A program made the translations under genes and the position numbers. The notes below the pieces were generated by a model that saw only the letters and a list, made by a program, of their open reading frames with translations, made no database searches and was not told the DNA's origin. This document shows positions 35,640 to 45,840 of a stretch of DNA of 64,000 nucleotides, piece after piece (the stretch's first letter is position 1; each line of letters opens with the position of its first letter). The DNA is from Plectosphaerella cucumerina (lineage: Eukaryota > Ascomycota > Sordariomycetes > Glomerellales > Plectosphaerellaceae). The stretch lies in contig JAGPXD010000004.1 of assembly GCA_020746995.1 (NCBI GenBank), positions 2,232,001-2,296,000 of the forward strand. The letters are read 5' to 3'.

Positions 35640-37481
35640 TCAGTCGCCCAGCCGCAGGATCCAGCCATCACCCAGCCGCGAGCCGGCCTCACTCACGCCG
35701 CCCCAGACGACAATGCCAGCCTCCTCGAGCTCGCCCATGGGCGCCGTGGCGGCCCACCCCCTCGGCATGGGCAGCGCTGTGTCGTTTTCTTCGTCGTAAC
35801 TGGAGAGGACGAGCTTGCTCCAGCGGCCCTCGCCCGTGGGCTTACCAATAGCCTGCCAGAAGGCGTCCCCGAGGCTGGCGGCTGTCATGCCGAGTGGCGG
35901 AACCTGGAAGGCCCAAGCATCGTTCGCGACGGTAGTGACACGGCCCTGGCGTCCACGGCCGGGTGTCTCATCGAAGGGAGCCTCGCCGCCGACAAGGACG
36001 ATGTACTCGCGGCCACCGCCGCTCGTGACGGCCTCGAGTCCTGCAAAGGCGCGTGGCGAGGGCCAGTCCTGGCCACCGACGAGCGGAATCTCGGCCTGAA
36101 CCTCCTTGCCGTCCTCGCGGGCGGCCCCAGGAATGTCGTTGGCGGAGATTGTCTGCCAGCCGCCGCGGGCGCGGACCGACACCTCGCCCTTTGCGACGCC
36201 GTCGTCGAATGTCTCGACCTCGAGATGGACGAAGTCAAGCTGGCCACCAATGGGGGCGGTACCGTCGGATCCGCCGAATCGGAAGAGACGCGACTTGCTG
36301 ATGCAAATGGCGGCACCATTGCGAGCGGGCCCCGGGGCGGCGGGCAGCTCGGTCCAGACGCGGGAGCGGACATCAAAAGCCCAGAGGTCGTTGGACCGCT
36401 TGCCGCCAGCGGCGGTGGTGGGAGAGTCGGCAGGGGACTGGAGGGAGGCGCGCGAGGGAGCAGCAACAATGCCGCCATGGACGAAGAGGGTACCGTAGCC
36501 ATCATCCTCCTCGTCGCGGGCGTTCAGAGCGAGGTTGCCAACAATGGGGGCCTGGGGAATACCGATCTCGGCTGAGTCGCCCTGAGCCCATTGAGTCCAG
36601 GTCTGGGTGCGCTTGGGGCCGCCGCGCGGAGCAAAGTCGCGGGGTCGGTCGATGGCGGTGGCTGCGTGGCCGTGGCGTGGGCCGGGGAGGGGCAGCAGAG
36701 TGACACCGGGAGCAGGCGGCACCGGGTCGAGGTAGGACCAGGCGTGAGTGCGGGTATCGAAGACCCAGACGCGGCCGTACTCGTTGAGGGGTTGAGAGCT
36801 GGTGGGATCGCGCCCACCGAAGAGGAAGATTCTGTGGCCGACGACGGCACTTGCGTGGCCGGCGCGCGGGGGAGGAACGTCGGGTAGCAGCGAGGCAGGC
36901 GAGGGCGGCTCCTCGGGCTGCTTGCCCTTGGCCGAGGCGCTCGTGGTCGGGGTTACTTGGGCATCGCCCTCGTCTTCTTCGTCGTCGTCGAAGGAGGGAT
37001 CGGCGCCGGTGGTAGGGGAGGCGAGAGGGACGTCGTCGAGGCTGGATGAAGGGTCTTTCTCCTTGCCCTTGCCCTTGTCGTCCTTCTTCTCGACCTCGGC
37101 GGGGGCAGCCTGCTCTGGTGCCTTTTCAGGCTCAGACTCGAGCTGGTCGCCGGGGGGAGGAGTGTAGGTCTTGGGAGGGGCGGCCTTGATCCTGTAGTAA
37201 TCTGCGCCGGCGCTGTTGTAGGGGAGCACGACGACGTGCATGTCGTTGTCGACGGGGCGGCCGGGCTGGGCGTCGCCGCCGAAGATATAGGCCGAGCCAT
37301 TGACGACATTGAGCGAGTGCGAAGAGCGCGTGAGAGAGGGGATGTCGATCTTCTCCCAGGTGCCCTTCATACCGAGGGGTGTCTTCTTCTTGGTCGTGAA
37401 GGTTGGGGCGGCGGGCATGCTCTGTGGGATGTTGGCGAACAGGTCGGTCGTGCGACGCTTAAGCTGTGCGAAGGACTCCAT
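35640..37481 (-). CDS. Kelch-repeat beta-propeller protein
   Basis: A 613-aa intronless protein built of kelch repeats, a beta-propeller that usually serves as a protein-interaction platform. The start is the ATG at 37481 (MESFAQLKRRTTDLF), since no in-frame ATG is present just upstream. Kelch blades are recognisable at SSHSLNVVNGSAYIFGGD, RAGHASAVVGHRIFLFGGRD, VWVFDTRTHAWSYL, GPRHGHAA, NDLWAFDVRSRVWTELP, LFRFGGSDG and YIVLVGGEAP. Between the first and second blades lies a long acidic, Glu/Pro/Lys-rich insert (about residues 115-210), probably a disordered loop. No F-box, BTB or membrane segment is seen. The specific partner or process is unknown. The next gene upstream is 1.7 kb away. Confidence 0.85.
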   Translation of the reverse strand: MESFAQLKRRTTDLFANIPQSMPAAPTFTTKKKTPLGMKGTWEKIDIPSLTRSSHSLNVVNGSAYIFGGDAQPGRPVDNDMHVVVLPYNSAGADYYRIKAAPPKTYTPPPGDQLESEPEKAPEQAAPAEVEKKDDKGKGKEKDPSSSLDDVPLASPTTGADPSFDDDEEDEGDAQVTPTTSASAKGKQPEEPPSPASLLPDVPPPRAGHASAVVGHRIFLFGGRDPTSSQPLNEYGRVWVFDTRTHAWSYLDPVPPAPGVTLLPLPGPRHGHAATAIDRPRDFAPRGGPKRTQTWTQWAQGDSAEIGIPQAPIVGNLALNARDEEDDGYGTLFVHGGIVAAPSRASLQSPADSPTTAAGGKRSNDLWAFDVRSRVWTELPAAPGPARNGAAICISKSRLFRFGGSDGTAPIGGQLDFVHLEVETFDDGVAKGEVSVRARGGWQTISANDIPGAAREDGKEVQAEIPLVGGQDWPSPRAFAGLEAVTSGGGREYIVLVGGEAPFDETPGRGRQGRVTTVANDAWAFQVPPLGMTAASLGDAFWQAIGKPTGEGRWSKLVLSSYDEENDTALPMPRGWAATAPMGELEEAGIVVWGGVSEAGSRLGDGWILRLGD

Positions 37482-39145
37482 GGCGGCAGTGATCCCGGAG
37501 CGGGCGAGCAGCCGGTGGGAAGTAGGATGCAATTGAGGGTATTGCCGCGACAAGAGGAGGACGGGAGGGGTCGGCGGATGCGGCCACCGGGGCGTAAGCA
37601 GTCGGCAGCTGGTGGGCTGTTAGACAAGAGGTTGGAGCTTCGGTTGAAGTGCCAGCAGTATGACGTACGAGGGACTCGGACTCGGATGACAGCTGTGGAT
37701 AGGTCGCCCCTGAGATGAGGAATGAGATACTCGGGAGAGAGAGGGAAATTGGGAGAAGGAAGAGGAGGGAAAAGTGTCCGGGGAGGATTGGACGTTGCAA
37801 CACGATCCGGACTGATGCTTTTGGCTTCGCTTCGCCCCTCACGCCGGCAGCAGAGCGGTACGACGAGCCAAGTACCAACCCGGCAGCCGCGAGCAAAAGA
37901 GTCAGCACGACGTCGCGGAGCCCATCATCGGCGTGGCTCAGCTCCCCCAGCTGCGCACGCTACCGCTGCTAGCAAGACCAGCTCCCGGGAAGCGGAGACG
38001 TCTTTCAGCCTCCTGCCCTTCTCCCATTGGGTCCTGTCGCTCCCCGGGGCCAGTGCTCCCCAGCTTGCTGCACTGAGGGCCCTTTTGGTTGGCGGGTCGG
38101 GAGACCCTTGCAGGGGTCCTCTTGGTGTTTGTCCCCTCCAGCTCCTTCCCTCGAGGTCGCTCCTTCCAATGTCCCTCCCAGCCTCTGTGCCACCCGATGC
38201 TGACCTCAGCGTCCCGTCAATCATCCCTACCTCGCTCTTCCCGTCCAACCTGAAAGACCGACGGTCCGTTGGTGGCCATTCAAGACGGAAAGCTGGAAGG
38301 TCTGGAACTCACGCAACCTGGCATTCAAGTTGGGTGGCCGATCTCTCGTATCGAAACATGGCAGGCAGGGATCGTTCTTCGAGGACACGAACCATGATCT
38401 GAACTTGGCTTGAGACATCTGCCACGAGCCGTGCTGCCGGTCCCCGCGATCGTCAATCGCCAAGGGAACATCGAAGACACAATACACGTTGCAAAGTTCT
38501 AGGTATTGTCTAGGTACTTGTAGGGCAGACGAAGTTGTGACTGGCCATCAAACTCCTGTCCGCCCTCAACGTCAACGGTCCGCCCACTACAACCCCACAT
38601 CCCCGCCTGATTTAGCACCCAGGTGCGTGCGCGACTTCAACGTCTCCGGCTTCACCTCACAGCCAACCTGACATCAATTCCAGGTCCTGGAAGCATTCAT
38701 GACGTGAAGATGAACCCAATATTCCTGCAGAGCATTCCATACACCATCTCAAATGGACAGCAAAGGCACAGCACAGCCTCCCTTCCCTCTGGCACGACGG
38801 CCCCCAAGTCGCCCCGCCACCATGCAGCCCAGTCCCTATTTTAGGCCCTGCCTTATCAACGCAGCTGCATCCTTCCTCCCTCTCTCAGACATGTGAAGAT
38901 GACCATCGCAGCCTTGCCAGTCAAACATAGATCACCACAAGTGCTCCATCAGCTGTGTCGAATCGGGCTCTCTATTGATGTTCATCCCCTGCCCTTGAGT
39001 ATACAGACTATGACTAGGAGACTCGTGTCGTCGTAAAATGCCGTCGGGGCAATAGAAGAAAGCAAATGGATATCATGTAATCGCAAAGTCCGCCAGTGGA
39101 AGGGAAGGAAAAGGGGCAATTGCCAAAGTCCAACCACGTCCACGC
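37482..39145. other. Intergenic region between kelch and C2H2 genes
   Basis: About 1.7 kb holding the promoter of the kelch gene (left) and the 3' region of the zinc-finger gene (right), both on the minus strand. It carries CTAGGTA motifs near 38500-38520. Open frames on both strands lack ATG starts or protein-like features, so no gene is called. Confidence 0.6.
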
Positions 39146-40885
39146 TCAATCATCTTCACCCTCAGCATCATCTTCCTCGTCCTCGGGCTCTTCCTCCGCT
39201 CGGCGTTTCCGGGACGCCGCCGCCCTGCTGGCACCTTTGCCCTTGCCGTGACCGTTGGACGGGCCGGCCACCCCCCTCAACATGTTCACCAGCTCCCACC
39301 GGCCCTCGGCCACCTTGCGCACCACTCCGACCTCAGGCTTCTCCGCCCATACCGTCAGTGTCGGGTCGCCTGTACCCCCGAAGCTCAGCGGGCCCTCTCT
39401 TCCCTCGGACGCCTTGTCCAGATGCTTCGCGACGTGCTCCATGCGTTCGTCCCATGCGTTGGTGCCGTGGAACTCCTGCGTGCATGTTGTCGAGGGACAC
39501 TTCATGAATTCGGGGAGCTGGCATCGTGTCTGAATCGCTTCCCCCTGAAGCTCCCGCAGCTGGCCCTCCCACTCGGCCTCGAGAGCCTTACTGAGGTGGT
39601 TCTTGTTGTACGCATTGGGCACATGCATGCGCCGCACGTGTTGGGTGTAGAGGTCCTTGCGGTTGAAAATGGCCCCATCGGGAAGCTGGGCAGAACGACG
39701 CGACGGCGGCGCCGGGTTGATGCCCTTCCCGCACGCTCCCTGAGTGCACAGCCAGTAGTGAAGGGCTAGGTGCTGGGTCATGACGTGCCTCTTCCATTCG
39801 TTCTTGCTGGGGAAGCTGGATTTGCACCCCGCAAAGTGGAAGATGCAAGTGAAAGGCCGGAGGTGCTTCGACTTGCGATGCTTTTCGAGACTGACCTCGT
39901 CGCGGAAGGTCTCATCGCACACATCGCAGGCGCGGCCCGTGGCGGGAGCCTTGGGTGCGGCTCTCGGCGGCGCCGAGTTGGCAGTGGACGTCCCGGTCTC
40001 CTTCTTGACACGCTTGCGGGTGTTTCGTGCCCCGGAACGGGCGGCGGCAACGACTGCCTTGCCGTCGCCGCTGCGCCTCCGCGTGCGCTTGGGCGTCCAA
40101 TCCTCATCCTTCTTGTCGTCCTGGGAGACTTCGGGCTCGGCATCGGCGTCTTTGTCTGGGTCGGGGTACACAGACTCGGTAGGGGTGCAGACCTGGATCT
40201 CGGCCTGGACGCTATGACTTGGCTCGTGTTCGAAGGGGTCGAAGGACCGTCGGCCATTGAGCTTCGAACCAAGGTCTGGCCCAAAACTGGGCGATCTGGA
40301 AAGCGCAACGCTGTCGTCGGTGGTGGCTTGCGAAGGGTTGACGTCGTACGGGTTGACCGAGAGGCTTTCGTGGGCATGACCCAAGTCTTTGAAAAGTATC
40401 TGAGTTTGAGGGGCATCCCACGCATCTGACCCAAACGGCTGCTGGTAAGGGTCCGAGCTTGAGGTGTAAGGCGGCGTCCTGGGACAGGTATCACTCTCGG
40501 TCGGGGGGCTCAGGGATTCTCCGCTCGAGAAGCCCGGGAGCTGGGAAATGGGCGACTCGTGCCGACCAAAAGGAGCCAGAGATGCCGGCTCAGTCCTGCT
40601 CTGCCAGGGAGCGTAGTGGTTCTGGAAGGAGGGGGTCTGCTCAAACATGAGGTACGACGACATGGGATCCTTGGGATACTGCTTCCAGGACGAAGAGTAG
40701 ACCTGCCAGGGCACAGGAGGCCTTGTGATGGGATCCACAGCTGTGAGGCTCGGGTCGATCATGACCTGAGGGTCGGAGAATACGTCGTTGGTCAGAGACA
40801 TGCCCGTGTCATAGTAGTGGCCTGGATGTATGGGAGTGGTCAACGACCTCGTGTCCGTCTGGAACCCCATGTGAGCGGTGGACAT
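39146..40885 (-). CDS. C2H2 zinc-finger protein, probable transcription factor
   Basis: A 579-aa intronless protein, starting at the first in-frame ATG (MSTAHMGFQTDT). The N-terminal half is Ser/Pro/Asp-rich and lacks a fold signature. A basic segment (RKRVKKE) precedes the finger region at about residues 320-485. That region has CDVCDETFRDEVSLEKHRKSKH, a longer-spaced CIFHFAGC...RHVMTQH finger, a CTQGACGKG...HVRRMH finger and CPSTTCTQEF...HVAKH. The C-terminus has a basic patch (SRKRRAEE) followed by a strongly acidic tail (EDEEDDAEGEDD). The spacing of the later fingers is irregular, a layout seen in several fungal regulators. I do not recognise a specific orthologue. A 5-kb non-coding stretch lies upstream. 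Confidence 0.82.
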   Translation of the reverse strand: MSTAHMGFQTDTRSLTTPIHPGHYYDTGMSLTNDVFSDPQVMIDPSLTAVDPITRPPVPWQVYSSSWKQYPKDPMSSYLMFEQTPSFQNHYAPWQSRTEPASLAPFGRHESPISQLPGFSSGESLSPPTESDTCPRTPPYTSSSDPYQQPFGSDAWDAPQTQILFKDLGHAHESLSVNPYDVNPSQATTDDSVALSRSPSFGPDLGSKLNGRRSFDPFEHEPSHSVQAEIQVCTPTESVYPDPDKDADAEPEVSQDDKKDEDWTPKRTRRRSGDGKAVVAAARSGARNTRKRVKKETGTSTANSAPPRAAPKAPATGRACDVCDETFRDEVSLEKHRKSKHLRPFTCIFHFAGCKSSFPSKNEWKRHVMTQHLALHYWLCTQGACGKGINPAPPSRRSAQLPDGAIFNRKDLYTQHVRRMHVPNAYNKNHLSKALEAEWEGQLRELQGEAIQTRCQLPEFMKCPSTTCTQEFHGTNAWDERMEHVAKHLDKASEGREGPLSFGGTGDPTLTVWAEKPEVGVVRKVAEGRWELVNMLRGVAGPSNGHGKGKGASRAAASRKRRAEEEPEDEEDDAEGEDD

Positions 40886-43800
40886 GTCGGCGACTGTGTG
40901 GCAGACGACAAAGGGCCTGCCGATAGGCTTCAAATAACAACAAGGGTTTCGAGTACGTCTGGTCTGCGAGGGAAAAGGTAGTCGAGTAAGAAAGGGCCGT
41001 GTAAGTCGTTATGGTTTAGACCTCGAGAGGCCAAGGCAAGTGGGAAAGAAACAGCCATGGCGGGCAGCGAAAGATATACCCTGTGCTTGGAAAGCCCCGG
41101 TGTTGACTTTCAGGGGTGCCTCGGGAGTCGATGCGCCCCTGGAACAGGACGGGTAGGAAGGCGGAGGGCGTTGGAGCGAGCTGGGAGAGAGGGAACCCCC
41201 GAAATTCTTCGCAGAGCCTCAAGTACGTACCCAGATACCGTGGTCAACCAGGGTGGGCAGGTCGGGTCTAGTAGGTAGGGTACGGTGCGTGGGAGAAGAG
41301 GGGTGGCCGCAGGCCAGAGGTACGAGTAAGGTAGGCGAGCAGGACATACGCTAGTCTCGACCACGCCAGCGCAGGCTCTCCACCACCACTTGGCGATGCA
41401 AGCAATGCCAGCCCCTGAAGCGAAGGGGGAGGAGGGGGCCGAGATGGACGAGGGCACAGAGGGAAGGGGGGGTGGGGGGTTCGGGTGCTGCACACCAGGA
41501 TACGTAGAACCCGCGTGCGCGGACCACAGCATGGGCATGGGGCAGGGCAGGACGGTGGTGGCAGAGTACCGGAGACAGAAGGAAGACAGAGGTTGACATG
41601 AGAGAGTGATGAACTGGGCTTTGTTTTCCAAGCGCCACGCCCCTCATCCCCGGACGATACAGACATGACGATCAGCAGCTGGCGTCTGCTCTGCCCCGTG
41701 GTCGTGGAGGCTAGCTCCAAAGCCTCGCGAGCAACCCCATGTCCACTTGGATCCAACATCTCCAGGAGGGAGTCAGGTTGCGGAAGACAAATCGAGGGTT
41801 CATCGGGTCTTGAGTTCAAGTTGCCTGCCACGAACCCCGGTTGCCCAGAAAACAAAGACGCAGGCAATCAGTCACTAGGTACCTGGGTGGGAAAAGGGGC
41901 CAGGGTTAGATTACCGTTGCCTTGAACGCACGCAGCGAGTCAAGGGATGGGCGGCCTGGCGCTGAAGGTTTCGTGTCGTCATATCTTCAGTTGTCTTCGA
42001 GAAGCGCCCAAAACACGTGAACCACTGGAGACGATACCTTGCGGGAAGGCCTCCAAATGGAAGAATGCGGGCTGCGGATGATTGGCGCTGGCTGGAGCGG
42101 AAAGGCAACCGCGGGGAGGCAGCAATCGCCGCCTTGGGCAGGCGAGGCGCCGCGGCCCGTCGTGGTGGTTCGCACGAGGGGGGGGTGGTCTTGGTTGCAG
42201 TCGAGGGTGGGTGGTGGGTGACAAACCGCCCTGTAAGGCGTTCAGTCCGATGTCCTGTATCTGCCTGGGCCTGGAAGAACCAGAGAGAAGCCAACTCGAC
42301 GCCCTCCTGCTCGAGTAATGCCGGTGACGGTGACGTCGGTCTGAATAGCTCAAAGCACCGCTTGGCAACTCTGATACTTGATGTGATGTTGTCGAAGGGG
42401 TCTCGAAGAGCAGACGCTACATGGAGCTGCGTCGCCATGAAAGTGGTATCGTTCCATCACGATTCTTAGCGTCGGGGAAATGGAGAAGGGCGACGGAGAT
42501 GGAGGTGATGAGATGGCGTTGAAAGGATTTCCGGGCGGGACCCACTGAGGAGTTCGGGGGCCGTCCCGGTGCACTGACTCCAGCAGGTGCACGCCTATCG
42601 TGGTGGGTCCCAGCGACTTCCACTCGTTCTGCAGGGCAGGAAGGGACCTCCGACCATCATATCGTTCTGGCCCTCTTGCCCTTGACCCCAGCTGCATCGC
42701 GCCTTCCACGTTCCTTGTCTGCCCTGGCCGAGCAGAAGACAGTGGGTATGTTGTACCCAAGGTACCCTCTGTTTGCCTGCCGGTCGTCTTGCCATCATCG
42801 CGCAAAACCGAGGACTCTCCAACTTCTTTTCATCTACCTTACCTTCTGTCCGTATACCGCTCAAGCACTTCCCATTTTGTACACCCCCAGACGCACCCGT
42901 CACCTATGGCATTCCCCGCCGTTGACAAGCTTCCGCTCCGCCAACGTCGGTTACGACCATTTCCCGCCCTCCCGTACGCTACGCCTCGAACCTAGGGTGT
43001 GACACTCGAGGTGCCTTGTGGTGTCTTGGGTGTCTCCCCCCTGCTCCCCCTCCACCTCCGAGTGGCATGACTTGGGACGCCTCACCACCTTTTTGGGCTT
43101 AGCCTACAATTACTCTCCTTCACCGAGCCCTATCTGGAAAATGGGGACCATCTTGCCATCATCTGGAGACCCCGATGATCGCCACGGAGTCCTGCTTCGC
43201 CCAGGCCGCCCTCAGCAACGCCAACACACTTGACACCCTTGACACCCTGGCTCGCGAGTCGTGCGGCACGTTCGCTCCGCAGCTGCAGTTGACCAGCACC
43301 GTACCCCGAGTCCGAGGAACCCTATGGCCTGTCGCCGCGGATGGACATCCCGAGTCACATGTCGCTTCTCGAGAGCCACCCCCATTCCGTAGGTACCCGA
43401 CTTTGACGTCAAAGGACGCAACGAGATGGAGGTAGGGTGGTTACTGGCTATGTCTCCAAGTCTGCCTGGGTGTATTCCGGGCGAAACAACAACGCAATTG
43501 GGCCACACCGTGTCACCACCACCTGAAGGTTCGCCGTCAGCCATGCGGCGGCTATCTCGACCATCAAAGTTGCCCGATGCCTCCGACTTGTAAGTCGGCT
43601 TGGCACCTGCAAGCACGCCACCCTATCGGGCCAAGTACCTGGCCGCGGATGCTCCGAGGCGATCCACTGCCTCTACTCGTACGGTCTGGCCTCGTAATCT
43701 TCTCCCCGGGGTGCACTCCGGCCAGAAATGCGTTGCACGACGACCCTGACATGGATCAAGAAAAAGAAAAGAAGGCCACCTGATATCGCCAACCGCGCCA

Positions 43801-45840
43801 GGACTAAGAAGTCGCCCAGTCAGGAGCCTTGCCGCCCCCTGGACACCTTGTCTCGCCATCAGTCCCTCCTGGCGGCCGGCCCTTGGCCCGCCCTCTTGGC
43901 CTCGTGGCGCCTCAAGCGTCTAGCCCTTCACCAGTGCTCCGACAGCAAGCCGCGGGCCATGGATACCTCATCCGTGTGCATCGTGCTAGGACCGATTCCC
44001 CGCCAGCTTGATTCCGCAACCCCCCAGTAGCAGTGGAGACTGACCAGGGAGGTCCTGTTGCGCACAGATGGAGAGAACAGCGCCATCATCACAGAAACAC
44101 CACTTCACCCCATCGCCCACACGCCACCATGTTGGCATTGTGGCTGTTCGACTCTTACCGACACGACGACGCCCATTCTCGCGTCAGAGGAAGACGCCCA
44201 GAAGGCAGATCTATTCTCGATACGCTCCCGCAGCCCGGTCCCGGCCCCCACCAAGTTTCCCTGCCCCAGCCCAGGCACCGCCTGAGGCGAGGTCTGCGGC
44301 CTTGCCCAGCCCGGTGATGAGCTGCACCATCGAACGCCCACGTTACACAGGCCCGCTATACCTCAAGCGCAATGACACTCGCCAGTCTTGTGAGAGGCCG
44401 GCCGGCGGCTCGTCACTTGGCGCCGCGTTCATGGAGCGGCACGAGCACAGGCTATCTGAGGCCGCTATTATCACGGGGAGAACTGGGGGTCGCCGTTCAG
44501 CTCCCAGTGCTCCGCCCCTTGTTCATGTCCATCGACATTTCCACGATCGTACCCCGCGATGTGCGAGACAAGGATGTAGAAGCTTGACATATTGCGTCGC
44601 GCTCCAACATCAGACCACTTTTGTTTTCGTCATCCTGGTAGTCAGATCTGGACTGTCCACACAGCCAGTACGGCCCACCACCCACGGGGAGGACGAGAGA
44701 TGCTGCCTTTTGTCAACTATCGTCAGCCTATGACCACTCGGAAGATGGGTCGGATTGGTGGTCAGCGATGGCTTCTAGTCTTTCGACCTTCCCAGACTGG
44801 ACAGGATGGCTGCTTCGTTCCTTTGAACCGGTACGTACGTATCCAGTACTCCTTCCAGTGGTTTTGGCGCTACGAGATCGTCGGAGAACGTCAAGCCTCC
44901 CGCCCCCAACGCAATTTCGCTCAGCCCGACCTGCATGTCCCAGACGGCCTGCACACCTCGACTTTTTAGCGCGAAACCCCTGGTCACCCACCTCCCACGC
45001 CATCGACGAGGGGGGCGGCTCCTTTCGTCTTGGGACATCAGGACATCTCGACCTTGACTGATGAGCATGTGTCACCCTTGTTCATACTGGACAGTCCGGG
45101 GGGGTGCGAGGAGTGTCCAAAGTCGACCGGGGGACCGTCGCGGCATCACACCCGCCTCCTTGCCCACGGGAACGCCGCCGAGATGATCAGCGACCGAAAT
45201 ACTTCGGTGCAGCAGCCACCGCCATGCCGGCCGCGCCCCGGCCTGCTGGGTGCAGAGACAGACGCATGGGATGTTCAAAGGATGTGTCGAGGCCCTGCTC
45301 ATTCGTCATGAACGTAAGTCGAAACAGTCTCCTGGCGCCTGCATATACGCGGATCGCGTCTTCTGTCTGCTTTTGGCCCGTTTGTCCGTCTCGCCTTGGG
45401 CCTTGCAGCCCTGGCCACGAGGGCCACTCCACTGCACCGGGATCAGATGATATCACTTGAGCCCAGAGTCAACCAGATGTATTGCGAGACCAGTACAAGA
45501 GAGCGAGTCCGAGGCCTACACCCGAGACAACCAAGGCCGTGTTGGACGGCCTCTGGGTTTGCCTCGCCCCCAAAACCCCATTATCCCAGCCACCCCTATC
45601 GTGAACGCCGTGTGTCATGTCCTGGAGGCTCAAATCGCGACCATGGTAAGTGCTACCGCTGTGTTTCGTGTCCCAAGCCCCCCTTCCCCAGATCATTATG
45701 GTATCTTTCGTGTCATAAACCGTATCCTGTCATTAGCACACCTCATCGGTGCACCTTTCTCCCCTCCGCAGCCGTGTTGAATCGTTGGCCGCCACCACCG
45801 TTTTCCTGTTACACATCGTGTTTCCCAGGGCGGCGCCTCA
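40886..45840. other. Long intergenic stretch between the two C2H2 genes
   Basis: Holds the upstream region of the first C2H2 gene, including a perfect AGGTACCT at 41877-41884 and the orphan ORF listed separately. A pyrimidine-rich zone lies at about 42.65-42.99 kb. Coding-like fragments on the plus strand lie at 43302-43388 and 43450-43593, with a CCGACTT-GT-AAGTCGG palindrome at 43583-43598. The last part is the 3' flank of the larger C2H2 gene. The fragments do not join into a complete gene that I can defend. Confidence 0.5.
41911..42438 (-). CDS. Orphan ORF, 175 aa, uncertain
   Basis: An uninterrupted ORF from ATG at 42438 to a stop at 41911-41913. The first about 65 residues look protein-like (MATQLHVASALRDPFDN, ITSSIRVAKRCFELFRP, VELASLWFFQAQADT). 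The rest is Pro/Thr/Arg-rich and resembles translated GC-rich DNA. An intron after about residue 65 is possible but no further exon could be fixed. It lies about 1 kb upstream of the C2H2 gene on the same strand, so it could also be part of that gene's leader. No family is recognised and it may be spurious. Confidence 0.25.
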   Translation of the reverse strand: MATQLHVASALRDPFDNITSSIRVAKRCFELFRPTSPSPALLEQEGVELASLWFFQAQADTGHRTERLTGRFVTHHPPSTATKTTPPSCEPPRRAAAPRLPKAAIAASPRLPFRSSQRQSSAARILPFGGLPARYRLQWFTCFGRFSKTTEDMTTRNLQRQAAHPLTRCVRSRQR

